A DNA stretch of 64,000 nucleotides from Arthrobacter sp. AK04 (GTDB lineage: Bacteria > Actinomycetota > Actinomycetes > Actinomycetales > Micrococcaceae): NCBI RefSeq assembly GCF_021129155.1, contig NZ_JAJOMC010000021.1:1-64000 (forward strand), read 5' to 3'. The translations under genes were made by a program, and so were the position numbers. Shown piece by piece: positions 24,462-36,245 of the stretch. The notes under the pieces are model-generated. The model had not been told where the DNA came from. It was given only the letters and a program-made list of their open reading frames with translations, and made no database searches. Numbering within the stretch: the stretch's first letter is position 1; each line of letters opens with the position of its first letter.

Positions 24462-25187
24462 CTAGGACCGAAGCATCGCGACGGCGTCATGGATGGACCC
24501 ATCGAACTTCACGTTGCCATGCTCCAGCAGGATGCCGCGCTCACAGATTCGGGACACAAGATCGAGGTCATGGCTGACCACGACGAGGGTCTTCCCGTCG
24601 CGGGCCAATTCCTGGATCTTGTCGATACATTTCCGCTGGAACGGCTCGTCGCCGACAGCAAGGATTTCGTCGATCAGGAATACTTCCGGATCGGTATGCA
24701 CGGCCACCGAGAATGCAAGCCGCAGGTACATGCCCGACGAGTAGAACTTGACTTCCGTGTCGATGAATTGACCGATCTCGGAGAACTCGACGATGTCATC
24801 AAACCGGTCCTTGACCTGCTGTTCAGTCATTCCCAGGATGGCGCCGTTCAAAAATACATTGTCCCGCCCGGAGAGATCCGGATGGAAGCCTGCGCCCACC
24901 TCGATAAGGCCAGCAACCCTGCCCCTCGTTTTCACGGTACCGGAATCGGGAAGCATGACCCCGGAGATATGTTTGAGCAACGTGGACTTACCGGAGCCGT
25001 TAAGGCCCAGAAGAGCGACAGTCTCCCCTGTCTTCACCTCCACAGTCACGTTTTTCAGCGCATGGAATTTCTCTGAGAGGTCGCCTTTACGACCTTTCAC
25101 CAGCCACACCACTGCTTCCTTGATAGAGCGAGTGTGCCGGAGCACGAACTGTTTGCTGATATCCGATACTTCTATTGCGTTGACCAC
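24462..25187 (-). CDS. Polysaccharide ABC exporter ATPase (Wzt/RfbE type)
   Basis: The 241-residue nucleotide-binding subunit of an ABC-2 polysaccharide or teichoic-acid exporter. It has Walker A GLNGSGKST (about 60-68), the Wzt/TagH-type signature YSSGMYLRLAFSVA, Walker B VFLIDEILAVGD, and the switch histidine in VVSHD. There is no C-terminal carbohydrate-binding domain, so it resembles the short RfbE/Rv3781 type. GTG starts the gene directly after the stop of the permease gene. Its context with glfT2 and glf points to export of a galactofuranose-containing lipid-linked glycan. Confidence 0.93.
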   Translation of the reverse strand: MVNAIEVSDISKQFVLRHTRSIKEAVVWLVKGRKGDLSEKFHALKNVTVEVKTGETVALLGLNGSGKSTLLKHISGVMLPDSGTVKTRGRVAGLIEVGAGFHPDLSGRDNVFLNGAILGMTEQQVKDRFDDIVEFSEIGQFIDTEVKFYSSGMYLRLAFSVAVHTDPEVFLIDEILAVGDEPFQRKCIDKIQELARDGKTLVVVSHDLDLVSRICERGILLEHGNVKFDGSIHDAVAMLRS

Positions 25188-26065
25188 TTACAGCTCCTGC
25201 GCGAAACGGCCCTCGAGGCGCCGAAAGGTGAATTGGCCCAGTGTGACTACTGCCAAGGCGACGAAAAGGCCCACGGGCAGCCATAGGGTGAAGAGCGCCG
25301 GGGGCATCGCGGCAGAGCCGTCAGTCGTCGGGAACCAAAAGGCGTAGTGGAATAGTTCCACGCCGATGGTGATCGGGTTCGCTTGGTAAACGGCGAACCA
25401 TCCGGGACCCAACTTCTCATGCACCATGGTCCATGCATACATAACGGGCGAGGCCCAGGTGGCCACCATCAACAACATGTCAACAAGGTTTTCCGAGTCG
25501 CGGAAGTAGACGTTTGCTGCTCCAAAGAGCAGCCCCAAGCCTGTCGCGAGGAGCCCTACGATAAGGAATCCGGCCACAGCGGCAAGCAACTGAACTACGT
25601 TAGGTTTCCAGCCGGCGATAACACAGCCGGCCACAAGAACAACCAACTGCGGGAAGAAGTGGACTGCCGATACCCAGACCGAAGCCACCGGAAAGAGCTC
25701 CCGCGGCAGGTAGATTTTCTTGATCAGGTTCCCGTTATTAACGATCGACCTTGCGGCATTTCCCAGAGCTTCCGAGAAGAAGTTAATCAGCACGATGCCG
25801 GAGAACAGGTAGACCGCATAGTTGGCCAACCCGTCAGGATTCCTGGGGCTGCGTTCCAGCCCAAGGAAAACACCCAACGCGACGTAGAAAACGACGAACT
25901 GCACGCCCGGTTTGACGTATGACCACAACAGCCCCAGTACCGAGCCGCGGTAGCGAACCTTGAGTTCCTTGCGCACCAACAGCTTGAGCAGGAAGCTTGA
26001 CTGCCTAACATCACGAAGGCCGCTGCCAAGCCCCGGAGTAGTCAGCTCACCCGGTGAAACTGTGC

Positions 26066-26069
<4 letters not shown>
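25188..26069 (-). CDS. Polysaccharide ABC exporter permease (Wzm/RfbD type)
   Basis: A 293-residue ABC-2 permease with about six membrane helices. The N-terminal amphipathic motif LLVRKELKVRYRGSVLGLLW and the following helices match the Wzm/TagG/RfbD family (mycobacterial Rv3783 type). With the ATPase downstream it should form the channel that moves lipid-linked glycan outward. It overlaps glfT2 by 4 bases and the ATPase gene follows without a gap. Confidence 0.93.
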
Positions 26070-29400
<3,331 letters not shown>

Positions 29401-29403
29401 CTA

Positions 29404-29430
29404 CGGAACTTGTCCACATAGGACATTCCG
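29404..29430. promoter_or_regulatory. Imperfect palindrome upstream of the EccC-like gene
   Basis: CGGAA and TGTCC on the left are complementary to GGACA and TTCCG on the right, with a 5-base centre (ACATA, 29416-29420) and two unpaired bases in the left arm. It lies 63 bases before the ATG of the FHA/FtsK gene and inside the divergent gap with glf. It is a possible operator, and its binding protein is unknown. Confidence 0.35.
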
Positions 29431-29493
29431 GAGTGTCGCGCGTTCGGCGCCTCTGGCTAGCGTGAGTGGAAAGGCACCAAAGGATCTGCACCC

Positions 29494-32400
29494 ATGACGC
29501 TTCATTGCACCCTGGTCCGAGGCCCCCGGTCACCACAGGCCGGACCGCCCCTGGAACTCACCTTAGCGGCTCCGCCCGGCACGTCCGGTGAGGCAATCCA
29601 CGCTGAGCTTGTCAGGACGTTCGGCACGGGAGCTGTCTATGTTGACGGGGAGGACCTGTGTTCCCTGAGCCTCGGAACGGCGCCCTTGATCGCGGGCGCC
29701 GTCCTGGTTGACGGCGGAAGCCAGCCCGCTGGCCGGAAAGCCCGGCGGTGGCCTGCCTCCGACCCCGGTGCCCCCATCGCGTTGGCCATTCACAGCGGCG
29801 CCGGAGCCGGCACCCTGATCCCCCTGCAGCGCGGCAACTACACCATCGGCAGAAGTAATACCCGCATCGTCATCCCGGATCCTGAGCTTTCCCGGGAACA
29901 CGCCCGCCTGGTAGTCACCGAAAAGGACATCATGATCGTTGATCTGGGCAGTGCCAATGGCACGTACATCGACGGCGAGCGGGTACGCCATGCGCTGATC
30001 TCCACGGCTACCGCAATCCGCTGTGGCAGTTCAACGATGTCCCTGGTCTTTCTCAATGGCCCGGACAAAGCACTTGCCGACGCCGGCGCTTCAGTCCAGG
30101 ATCCCCTCACCGTTGCGGGCCGTCCGGAGTCCGGCAACCGTGGAATCCTTGTTCTCACCGCAGTGCTCCCCCTGGTCATCGGCGTGGGACTCGCCATCCT
30201 CACTGGCATGTGGATGTTCCTGGCTTTTGCGGTGGTTTCGGCGGTATCCGTGCTCATCCCGCTGGCTGCCGGGCGCCGGCAGCGGCGCGAATTCGCCAGC
30301 AGGATCAGCGCCGCCGTCAAGGCGGACCAGGAGCGGCGGAAGCGCGCCGGCCCGTCACTGGCGCTGCTGGTGCTCGCTGCAGCCCAGTGCCAGGTTGCGC
30401 CTTCGGCAGCTCCCGGGGAGGGCAGGGTGTGGCTGCGGCTTGGACTGGCTCCGCAGGCCGCCAACCTGAAGATCGAATCGGGGAACGCTGTGCAGGCGAT
30501 TCCGTCCGCCGGAGAGATGCCCGTGATGTTGAACCCGGCGCACAGCCCCACCACCTTGCGGGGACCCCGGACAGTGCTGGCGGGAATGCTGCGGTCACTT
30601 GTTATGCAACTCGCCGGGTACCCAGGAGGCTGCAGGGCACGCATTGTGATCTGCGGCCGTCCGGGAACACTTCCCCTCCCTGCCCGCTTTCTCCGCAGCG
30701 TCACGCTGGCCGCCTCCCCGGAGTCGTGCCTGCGCACGCTCACGGAAGGTTTCAATCACGACCATGATCACGGCGTGCTCCTGCTCACGTCCGCCTTGGG
30801 CGAGGATGAGGCAGTGCTGCTCGAGCAGGCGGCTCAACGGGGCTGGCAAGTGCTGAAGTTTCGTTCGGCTGACAGCCCTCCCGGTATTGCCGACGTAGAA
30901 CTCACCGAAAAGGAGTCGCGCCTGCGCGAGCCAGGCAGGGAAACCACGTTCATCCCGGACCTCGCGCCTGAGGATGTGTTCAGCAGCTACTGCCGGCAAC
31001 TGGCGGCCTCCCCGCAGCGGCTGGACCGCGCGGAGAACCAAGTTCCCTCGGTCTGCACCCTTGACGGACTGCTGCCTCCCTCCCCCGCGCACACTGCTGC
31101 CCGCTGGAACTCCCCTGCGCGCGCGGGCACTCTGGCAGTCCCCCTGGGCCTCCAGGCCACGGGTCCCTTGGTCCTGGACCTGCAAAGCGATGGTCCGCAC
31201 GTGCTGGTTGCAGGAACAACTGGATCAGGAAAGTCCGAACTGCTGCGCAGCCTGGTGCTGGCACTTGCCTTGGCCCATCCGCCGGACCGCGTCAATTTTC
31301 TCTTCATTGACTTTAAAGGCGGTGCCGGGCTCGGTCCCATGGACGGGCTGGTCCACTGCGTCGGCGTCCTGACCGATCTGTCCGCCCATGAGCTCGAACG
31401 TACGCTCACCTCGCTCAAGGCCGAGATTAGGCTCCGCGAGCAAGCCCTCGCTGCGGCACAGGTGCCGGACCTTGCAGCCTACCGAACCTCTCCTGCCTCC
31501 CGGGACAACCCACTTCCCCACTTGGTGATCGTCATCGACGAGTTCCGCATGCTCGTGGACGATGCGCCCGAAGTACTCCGAGAACTGATGCGCATCGCCT
31601 CAATCGGCCGCTCGCTTGGCCTGCACCTGGTTATGGCCACCCAGCGGCCCCAGGGCGCACTGACCGCAGATATCCGGGCAAACGTCACCTCAAGCATCGC
31701 GCTCCGCGTTCAATCCGATATGGAGTCGCACGATATCCTCCACAGCAACGCTGCTGCAGGAATCAGCCTCAACACCCCGGGGCGTGCCTTCATCGCCCGG
31801 GGTACGGAGCCGCCTGTGGAGTTTCAAGCTGCATCAACCGGGATACCTGCCCCGGACGGGGACGCGGAAGAAGTAAAGGTGCAGCTCGCCGCCGACTTCC
31901 TCTCTACCTGCGGCCAAGACAGCCCGGCACCTGCAGGTGCCACGGATCGGACTCCCGCGCAGGCAGCAGCCCCTCTTGTCGCTATGGTTCGGCATCTTTG
32001 GACCACACAGGCGGGTCCAGCACCGCGGCTTCCGGTGGCCCCTCCGCTGCCGCTGAAGCCCGCCCGCCCCGAATCCGGCATGGCCGTGTTGCACCCGGGG
32101 GACGGCGGGACAAAGGGTCCAGCCATTGCATTGGGCCTGCTCGATATGCCCCATCGGCAGGAAATCAGGTCCTTGGTCTGGTGCCCGTCAACGGACGGGC
32201 ATCTTGCCTTGATAGGAGGTCCCCTGTCCGGAGCATCCGAAGCCCTCGAACTGGCAGTCCATGGCATGGCAGACAATGCGGAAGAAACCCACTTGTACTT
32301 CCTGGATGCGGCTGCGGCCTTCCGCAGGCTGGCAGCGCACCCGCGCACCGGAGCCCACGCCGGTCTGCATGAGCTGCGGCGGAGCGTCCGCGTCCTCGAG

Positions 32401-33645
32401 CGGCTGGGCCAGGAGCTGGCCACCCGGCTAAGCCGGACTGACCACGGGGGTGTTCCGCTGGTTCTCGCCATCTCCGGATGGGGTTCCTGGGTGTCGGCTT
32501 TTCGGGCCGGCCCGTTCGCCTGGGCCGAGGAAGTAATGCTGGATCTTGTCCGCGACGGAATGAGGGCCGGAATTACTGTCATCATCTCCGGGGAGCGGGA
32601 ACTCGTTACCGCCAGGTTCTGCGGATCGATTCCCAACCGCATCTATTTCCCTGCCGGTTCAAACGAGGACAGCAGGATAGCGTGGCCAAAGCTGCCTGCC
32701 ACAGCAGCGGTCAGGGGCAGAGGCGCAGCGTTTGGCTCCATCGCCTGCGGCACCGCATCCGTGTGCCAGCTTTACGAGCCCGCTCCTGACACTTCCGGGC
32801 CCCACGGGACCGGCAGGGCCGGGACCCAGCAGTCCCTGGCGCGGCCCTTTCGGATTGAGCCGCTGCCCGTTCGGGTGACAATCGCGGAGGTCAGGGCCGC
32901 AGCCCATGTAACTCAAGGGACCGGGACGGGACGGGGACAGCGTGCCGCTGGAAATGTTGTGGCCCAGACAAAGACTGCAGGAGCCGCAAAAGACGGGCCC
33001 AGGCAAGCCGGGGAGAGCGCGCCGGAAGGAATATCCGCGCCCGCACCGGCCCTGGTTGCCGGACAGCGCCCTGCGGGCGGTGCATCCGTGCCGCGGGATG
33101 TGCTTCTCGGTGTCGGTGGCGACGAGCTGGACCCCGTCTTTGTGCATGTGCCGCCAGGGGGCACCTTTGCCGTCCTGGGAGGACCCGGATCAGGGAAAAC
33201 GAACTTCCTGCGGGCCCTGCAGGCGCTGAACCCGGGTACAGACGCTTGGGTTGACCCTGGCACACTGAGCGACCCCGCTGAGTTTTGGAAGGGAGCCCTG
33301 GAGAAGGCGCGGCAGGGAACCCTGCCAGGATCAGCGGCGCTGTTGGTGGACGACATCGACCTGATGGCTGCCGGTACCCTCAGGGATCTCTCCGAGCTGC
33401 ACAGCCTGGGCCACGGAGTGGTCTTCACGGCCAGCTACAGTCCTTTGCTGATCCAGCGCGTTCCGCTGGCGATGGATGCCCGGGCCGCCGGGAGGGGGCT
33501 CCTGCTAGCTCCGCGATCGATGTCGGAGGGCGACCTTTTCGGAATCCGCTTCGAGGTAGAACCCAATCCTCCCCCGGGCAGGAGTGTTCTGATTGCCCGC
33601 GGGAAGTCCTCGGCGGTGCAGGTGGCCTGGGCCGGGACGCCCTGA
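29494..33645 (+). CDS. FHA-FtsK/SpoIIIE ATPase of EccC/EssC type
   Basis: A 1383-residue membrane-anchored motor with type VII secretion coupling-ATPase architecture. Residues 1-100 form a small N-terminal domain. An FHA domain runs about 115-185 (YTIGRSNTRIVI, SREHA, SANGTYI) and should bind phosphothreonine. Two membrane helices lie at about 218-262. ATPase domain 1 has canonical Walker A GTTGSGKS near 575 and Walker B VIVIDEF near 678. Domain 2 near 905 is degenerate (GGPLSGAS, no Lys). Domain 3 has GGPGSGKT near 1229 and ALLVDDID. EccC/EssC proteins have three such domains. EssC usually has two FHA domains; one is clear here. No WXG100, EccB/D/E or mycosin gene is adjacent, so the substrate and partners are unknown. 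Confidence 0.85.
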   Translation: MTLHCTLVRGPRSPQAGPPLELTLAAPPGTSGEAIHAELVRTFGTGAVYVDGEDLCSLSLGTAPLIAGAVLVDGGSQPAGRKARRWPASDPGAPIALAIHSGAGAGTLIPLQRGNYTIGRSNTRIVIPDPELSREHARLVVTEKDIMIVDLGSANGTYIDGERVRHALISTATAIRCGSSTMSLVFLNGPDKALADAGASVQDPLTVAGRPESGNRGILVLTAVLPLVIGVGLAILTGMWMFLAFAVVSAVSVLIPLAAGRRQRREFASRISAAVKADQERRKRAGPSLALLVLAAAQCQVAPSAAPGEGRVWLRLGLAPQAANLKIESGNAVQAIPSAGEMPVMLNPAHSPTTLRGPRTVLAGMLRSLVMQLAGYPGGCRARIVICGRPGTLPLPARFLRSVTLAASPESCLRTLTEGFNHDHDHGVLLLTSALGEDEAVLLEQAAQRGWQVLKFRSADSPPGIADVELTEKESRLREPGRETTFIPDLAPEDVFSSYCRQLAASPQRLDRAENQVPSVCTLDGLLPPSPAHTAARWNSPARAGTLAVPLGLQATGPLVLDLQSDGPHVLVAGTTGSGKSELLRSLVLALALAHPPDRVNFLFIDFKGGAGLGPMDGLVHCVGVLTDLSAHELERTLTSLKAEIRLREQALAAAQVPDLAAYRTSPASRDNPLPHLVIVIDEFRMLVDDAPEVLRELMRIASIGRSLGLHLVMATQRPQGALTADIRANVTSSIALRVQSDMESHDILHSNAAAGISLNTPGRAFIARGTEPPVEFQAASTGIPAPDGDAEEVKVQLAADFLSTCGQDSPAPAGATDRTPAQAAAPLVAMVRHLWTTQAGPAPRLPVAPPLPLKPARPESGMAVLHPGDGGTKGPAIALGLLDMPHRQEIRSLVWCPSTDGHLALIGGPLSGASEALELAVHGMADNAEETHLYFLDAAAAFRRLAAHPRTGAHAGLHELRRSVRVLERLGQELATRLSRTDHGGVPLVLAISGWGSWVSAFRAGPFAWAEEVMLDLVRDGMRAGITVIISGERELVTARFCGSIPNRIYFPAGSNEDSRIAWPKLPATAAVRGRGAAFGSIACGTASVCQLYEPAPDTSGPHGTGRAGTQQSLARPFRIEPLPVRVTIAEVRAAAHVTQGTGTGRGQRAAGNVVAQTKTAGAAKDGPRQAGESAPEGISAPAPALVAGQRPAGGASVPRDVLLGVGGDELDPVFVHVPPGGTFAVLGGPGSGKTNFLRALQALNPGTDAWVDPGTLSDPAEFWKGALEKARQGTLPGSAALLVDDIDLMAAGTLRDLSELHSLGHGVVFTASYSPLLIQRVPLAMDARAAGRGLLLAPRSMSEGDLFGIRFEVEPNPPPGRSVLIARGKSSAVQVAWAGTP

Positions 33646-33660
33646 TGCGACGGGGCCAGG

Positions 33661-34149
33661 TCATAATGCCGGGGTGGTACCTCCGGTGCGGGAGGCGTAG
33701 CTGATCACCTTGTTGTGGAACAGGAGCACGATTGCGGTGACCGCAGGAACCAGCATTGCGAGGCCGGCGGGCACGAGGCCGCTGCTGAGGGTTGGGAACC
33801 CGATGGTCAAAACGAACAGTTGCGCCACAAGGGCAGCGGCACGGGTCCAGCGGTACCCCCGGTAAAGGAAGGCGGCAACCGCGTACAGCCACGCAGAAAA
33901 GGCAAGCAATAAGCCTAAGGTGAATACAGCTCCCCAGAAGGACAGGACCGGGCTCCCGATTGCCAACTGGTACCCGTACCATCCGGCGACGAGCAGGAGT
34001 GCCGTGGCTTCCGCAGCTACCACCAGAGCCACGACAATAACGGCCGGCGGCCGGTGTCCATGGGCACTCCCGTCAGGCCGCTGCGGGCCCTGGCCGGGTT
34101 CTTGGGAGGAAGGCTGGGGGTTCGTTGGGTTTATCGGGGGTCTTGACAC
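33661..34149 (-). CDS. Small integral membrane protein
   Basis: A 162-residue protein with a Pro/Gln/Ser-rich N-terminal tail of about 33 residues and four membrane helices. It resembles a common actinobacterial uncharacterised membrane family, which I cannot name with certainty. The start is GTG at 34147-34149 after TAGGGTG. It converges on the EccC-like gene with 15 bases between and is divergent from whiB1. Its function is unknown. Confidence 0.7.
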   Translation of the reverse strand: MSRPPINPTNPQPSSQEPGQGPQRPDGSAHGHRPPAVIVVALVVAAEATALLLVAGWYGYQLAIGSPVLSFWGAVFTLGLLLAFSAWLYAVAAFLYRGYRWTRAAALVAQLFVLTIGFPTLSSGLVPAGLAMLVPAVTAIVLLFHNKVISYASRTGGTTPAL

Positions 34150-34290
34150 ACTGGCACCCTACCGGACATAGTCGGACAGTGGTTGGGGCCGCCAGCGCCA
34201 GTGTGATGTATCGCTCAGCTTTCCGCGGATATCAAGCCTTATTACCTCTTGTTTACACGTCGTTAACATGACAGGCTTGATTCAGATGAC

Positions 34291-34320
34291 CAAGGGGGCC
34301 CTGCCGGGCCCTTTTCCTTT
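34291..34320 (+). terminator. GC hairpin with T-rich tail upstream of whiB1
   Basis: AAGGGGGCCC (34292-34301) pairs with GGGCCCTTTT (34306-34315), with two G-T pairs and the loop TGCC, followed by CCTTT. It has the form of an intrinsic terminator on the plus strand yet lies 60 bases before whiB1. It could block upstream readthrough or attenuate whiB1. Confidence 0.45.
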
Positions 34321-34379
34321 GTAGCTACTAGTGAATAATTTCACAAGGGCTCTTCCCAGAAATGGAGCAACTGATCAGC

Positions 34380-34628
34380 ATGGATTGGCGTAACCGCGCA
34401 GCGTGCCTCGAAAAGGACCCTGAACTCTTCTTCCCCGTCGGGAACACCGGGCCAGCCCTTCTGCAGATCGAAGAAGCAAAAAGCGTCTGCCGCCGCTGCC
34501 CCGTTGTGGATACTTGCCTGCAGTGGGCATTGGAATCGGGCCAGGACGCAGGCGTCTGGGGTGGCATGAGCGAAGACGAGCGCCGTGCGCTGAAGCGCCG
34601 CGCTGCACGCGCCCGCCGCGCTTCCTAG
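34380..34628 (+). CDS. whiB1: WhiB1-family iron-sulfur transcription regulator
   Basis: A small DNA-binding regulator with a nitric-oxide-sensitive [4Fe-4S] cluster. From the ATG at 34380 it has 82 residues with cysteines 9, 37, 40 and 46, the same positions as mycobacterial WhiB1. It also has DPELFFPVGNTGPA, the GVWGG turn, and a basic tail (KRRAARARRA). An upstream ATG at 34362 adds six residues and cannot be excluded. WhiB1 is generally essential and binds the sigma factor region 4. The neighbouring pdtaS gene converges on it, the same arrangement as Rv3219/Rv3220c. Its promoter region has a partial CRP-like sequence at 34202-34217. Confidence 0.96.
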   Translation: MDWRNRAACLEKDPELFFPVGNTGPALLQIEEAKSVCRRCPVVDTCLQWALESGQDAGVWGGMSEDERRALKRRAARARRAS

Positions 34629-34647
34629 GCACACCGCAACGCACAGA

Positions 34648-34691
34648 CAACAGCCCCGGCTGCAACCGCAAGGTCGCAGCCGGGGCTGTTG
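34648..34691. terminator. Bidirectional terminator between whiB1 and pdtaS
   Basis: A perfect 16-bp stem: the left arm 34648-34663 contains AACAGCCCCGGCTGC and the right arm 34676-34691 is its complement, with a 12-base loop. It sits in the gap between convergent whiB1 and pdtaS and can end transcripts from both sides. Confidence 0.85.
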
Positions 34692-34750
34692 CTTGTTCGG
34701 CCTACCCAACGTGAAGGTCGGGCTAACCTACAGCTTCCCGTGCCGGGGAT

Positions 34751-36217
34751 CTACTTGCCGGCCAGGCTTATTCTTATCTCCACTGCGGTGCCGCCGCCTT
34801 CGCGCGGCCGCCACTGGATAGTCCCGCCCAGCTCGCTTGTCACCAAGGTCCGAACGATTTGAAGCCCAAGACCCTCAACATGAGGCGTATCCGGAAGCCC
34901 CACGCCGTCGTCGGCAATGGTGACTGTGAGTTCCTCACCATCATCCCCCTCGGACCGGTCAGCGATGAGCCAGACAGTCCCGGCCCTGCCTTCGAGCCCG
35001 TGCTCCACAGCGTTGGTCACCAGTTCATTGATGACCAGGGCCAGCGGGGTGGCAAGATCGCTCGGCAGCTCTCCGAAAGTGCCGGATCGTTCCGTCCGGA
35101 CCTGCTGCGAGGGTGAGGCGACTTCGGCCGACAGCCGGAACTGGCGCCCGATCAGCTCGTCGAAATCCACGCTCTGCGTGAGCCCCTGGGATAAAGTCTC
35201 GTGGACCAGCGCGATAGTGGCGACCCGGCGCATGGCCTGCTCCAGCCCCTGCTTTGCTTCGTCGCTGACCATCCGGCGGGACTGCATGCGCAGCAGCGCC
35301 GCGACAGTCTGGAGATTGTTCTTAACCCGGTGGTGGATCTCACGGATGGTTGCATCTTTGGTCACCAGCTCCATTTCACGCCGGCGAAGCTCCGACACAT
35401 CACGGCAAAGGACCAGCGCACCGAACCGTTGCTGCTCATCCCGCAACGGAATAGCGCGCAGTGACAGGCTCACTCCACGTGATTCAATTTCACTGCGCCA
35501 GGGCATCCGCCCGGTAACCACCAGGGGCAATGTCTCGTCCACCATCCGGCGGTCCTTGAGCAGGCTGGCGGTCACCTCGGCCAGTGAGCGGCCCTCCAAC
35601 GATTCCCCGTCACCCAGCCGCCTGAACGCCGAGACGCCGTTGGGGCTCGCGTACTGCACGATTCCCTCCGCATCCAGCCTGATGAGCCCGTCCCCTACGC
35701 GGGGTGCGCCGCGGCGGGAACCGGTGGGCGAGGCGAAGTCCGGCCACAGCCCCAGCGTGCCCATCCGCAGGAGGTCGTATGCGCACTGGCGGTACGTCAG
35801 TTCAAGGCGCGACGGCATCCGCGAGCTGGAGAGGTCCATATGGGTGGTGACCACGGCCAGCGTGCGCCCGTTGCGGACCATGGGAACGGCCTCCACGCGG
35901 AGGGCCATATCGCTGCTCCAATTGGTTTCACTGGAGCGCTCGATGGAACGGCTGCTCCAGGCCTTGTCCACAAGGGGCTGCAGGTCCGAGCGGATGCCCT
36001 CCCCCACGAAATCCCCGTGGAACACGGTGTGCGTGGTGGAGGGCCGCACGTGGGCGAGCGCCACGTAGCCAAGCTCGGGATGGGGGAACCACAGGGCCAG
36101 GTCGGCGAAAGCAAGGTCCGCAACCATTTGCCAGTCCCCCACCAGGAGGTGCAGCCACTCGGCATCGCCCGGCCCAAAATCAGCGTGTTCCCTGATAGGG
36201 TCCGTAAAGATTGCCAC
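34751..36217 (-). CDS. pdtaS: PdtaS-type sensor histidine kinase
   Basis: A 488-residue soluble kinase with no membrane helix. The N-terminal GAF domain covers about 10-150, a PAS domain about 175-275, then HisKA_2 with IREIHHRVKNNLQ (His295/His296), and the HATPase domain with NELVTNAVEH and DDGVGLP. In mycobacteria PdtaS phosphorylates PdtaR, an ANTAR RNA-binding antiterminator, and responds to ligands such as c-di-GMP and copper. GTG starts the gene behind GGAGG. No pdtaR is adjacent, as in M. tuberculosis. Confidence 0.93.
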   Translation of the reverse strand: MAIFTDPIREHADFGPGDAEWLHLLVGDWQMVADLAFADLALWFPHPELGYVALAHVRPSTTHTVFHGDFVGEGIRSDLQPLVDKAWSSRSIERSSETNWSSDMALRVEAVPMVRNGRTLAVVTTHMDLSSSRMPSRLELTYRQCAYDLLRMGTLGLWPDFASPTGSRRGAPRVGDGLIRLDAEGIVQYASPNGVSAFRRLGDGESLEGRSLAEVTASLLKDRRMVDETLPLVVTGRMPWRSEIESRGVSLSLRAIPLRDEQQRFGALVLCRDVSELRRREMELVTKDATIREIHHRVKNNLQTVAALLRMQSRRMVSDEAKQGLEQAMRRVATIALVHETLSQGLTQSVDFDELIGRQFRLSAEVASPSQQVRTERSGTFGELPSDLATPLALVINELVTNAVEHGLEGRAGTVWLIADRSEGDDGEELTVTIADDGVGLPDTPHVEGLGLQIVRTLVTSELGGTIQWRPREGGGTAVEIRISLAGK

Positions 36218-36245
36218 TGCACCTCCATTTTCGACGCCGGACTTG

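Noticed and set aside
34362-34379. Upstream ATG of whiB1 as the certain start
   Set aside because: It is possible, but the 82-residue form from 34380 aligns exactly with mycobacterial WhiB1 from its first residue.
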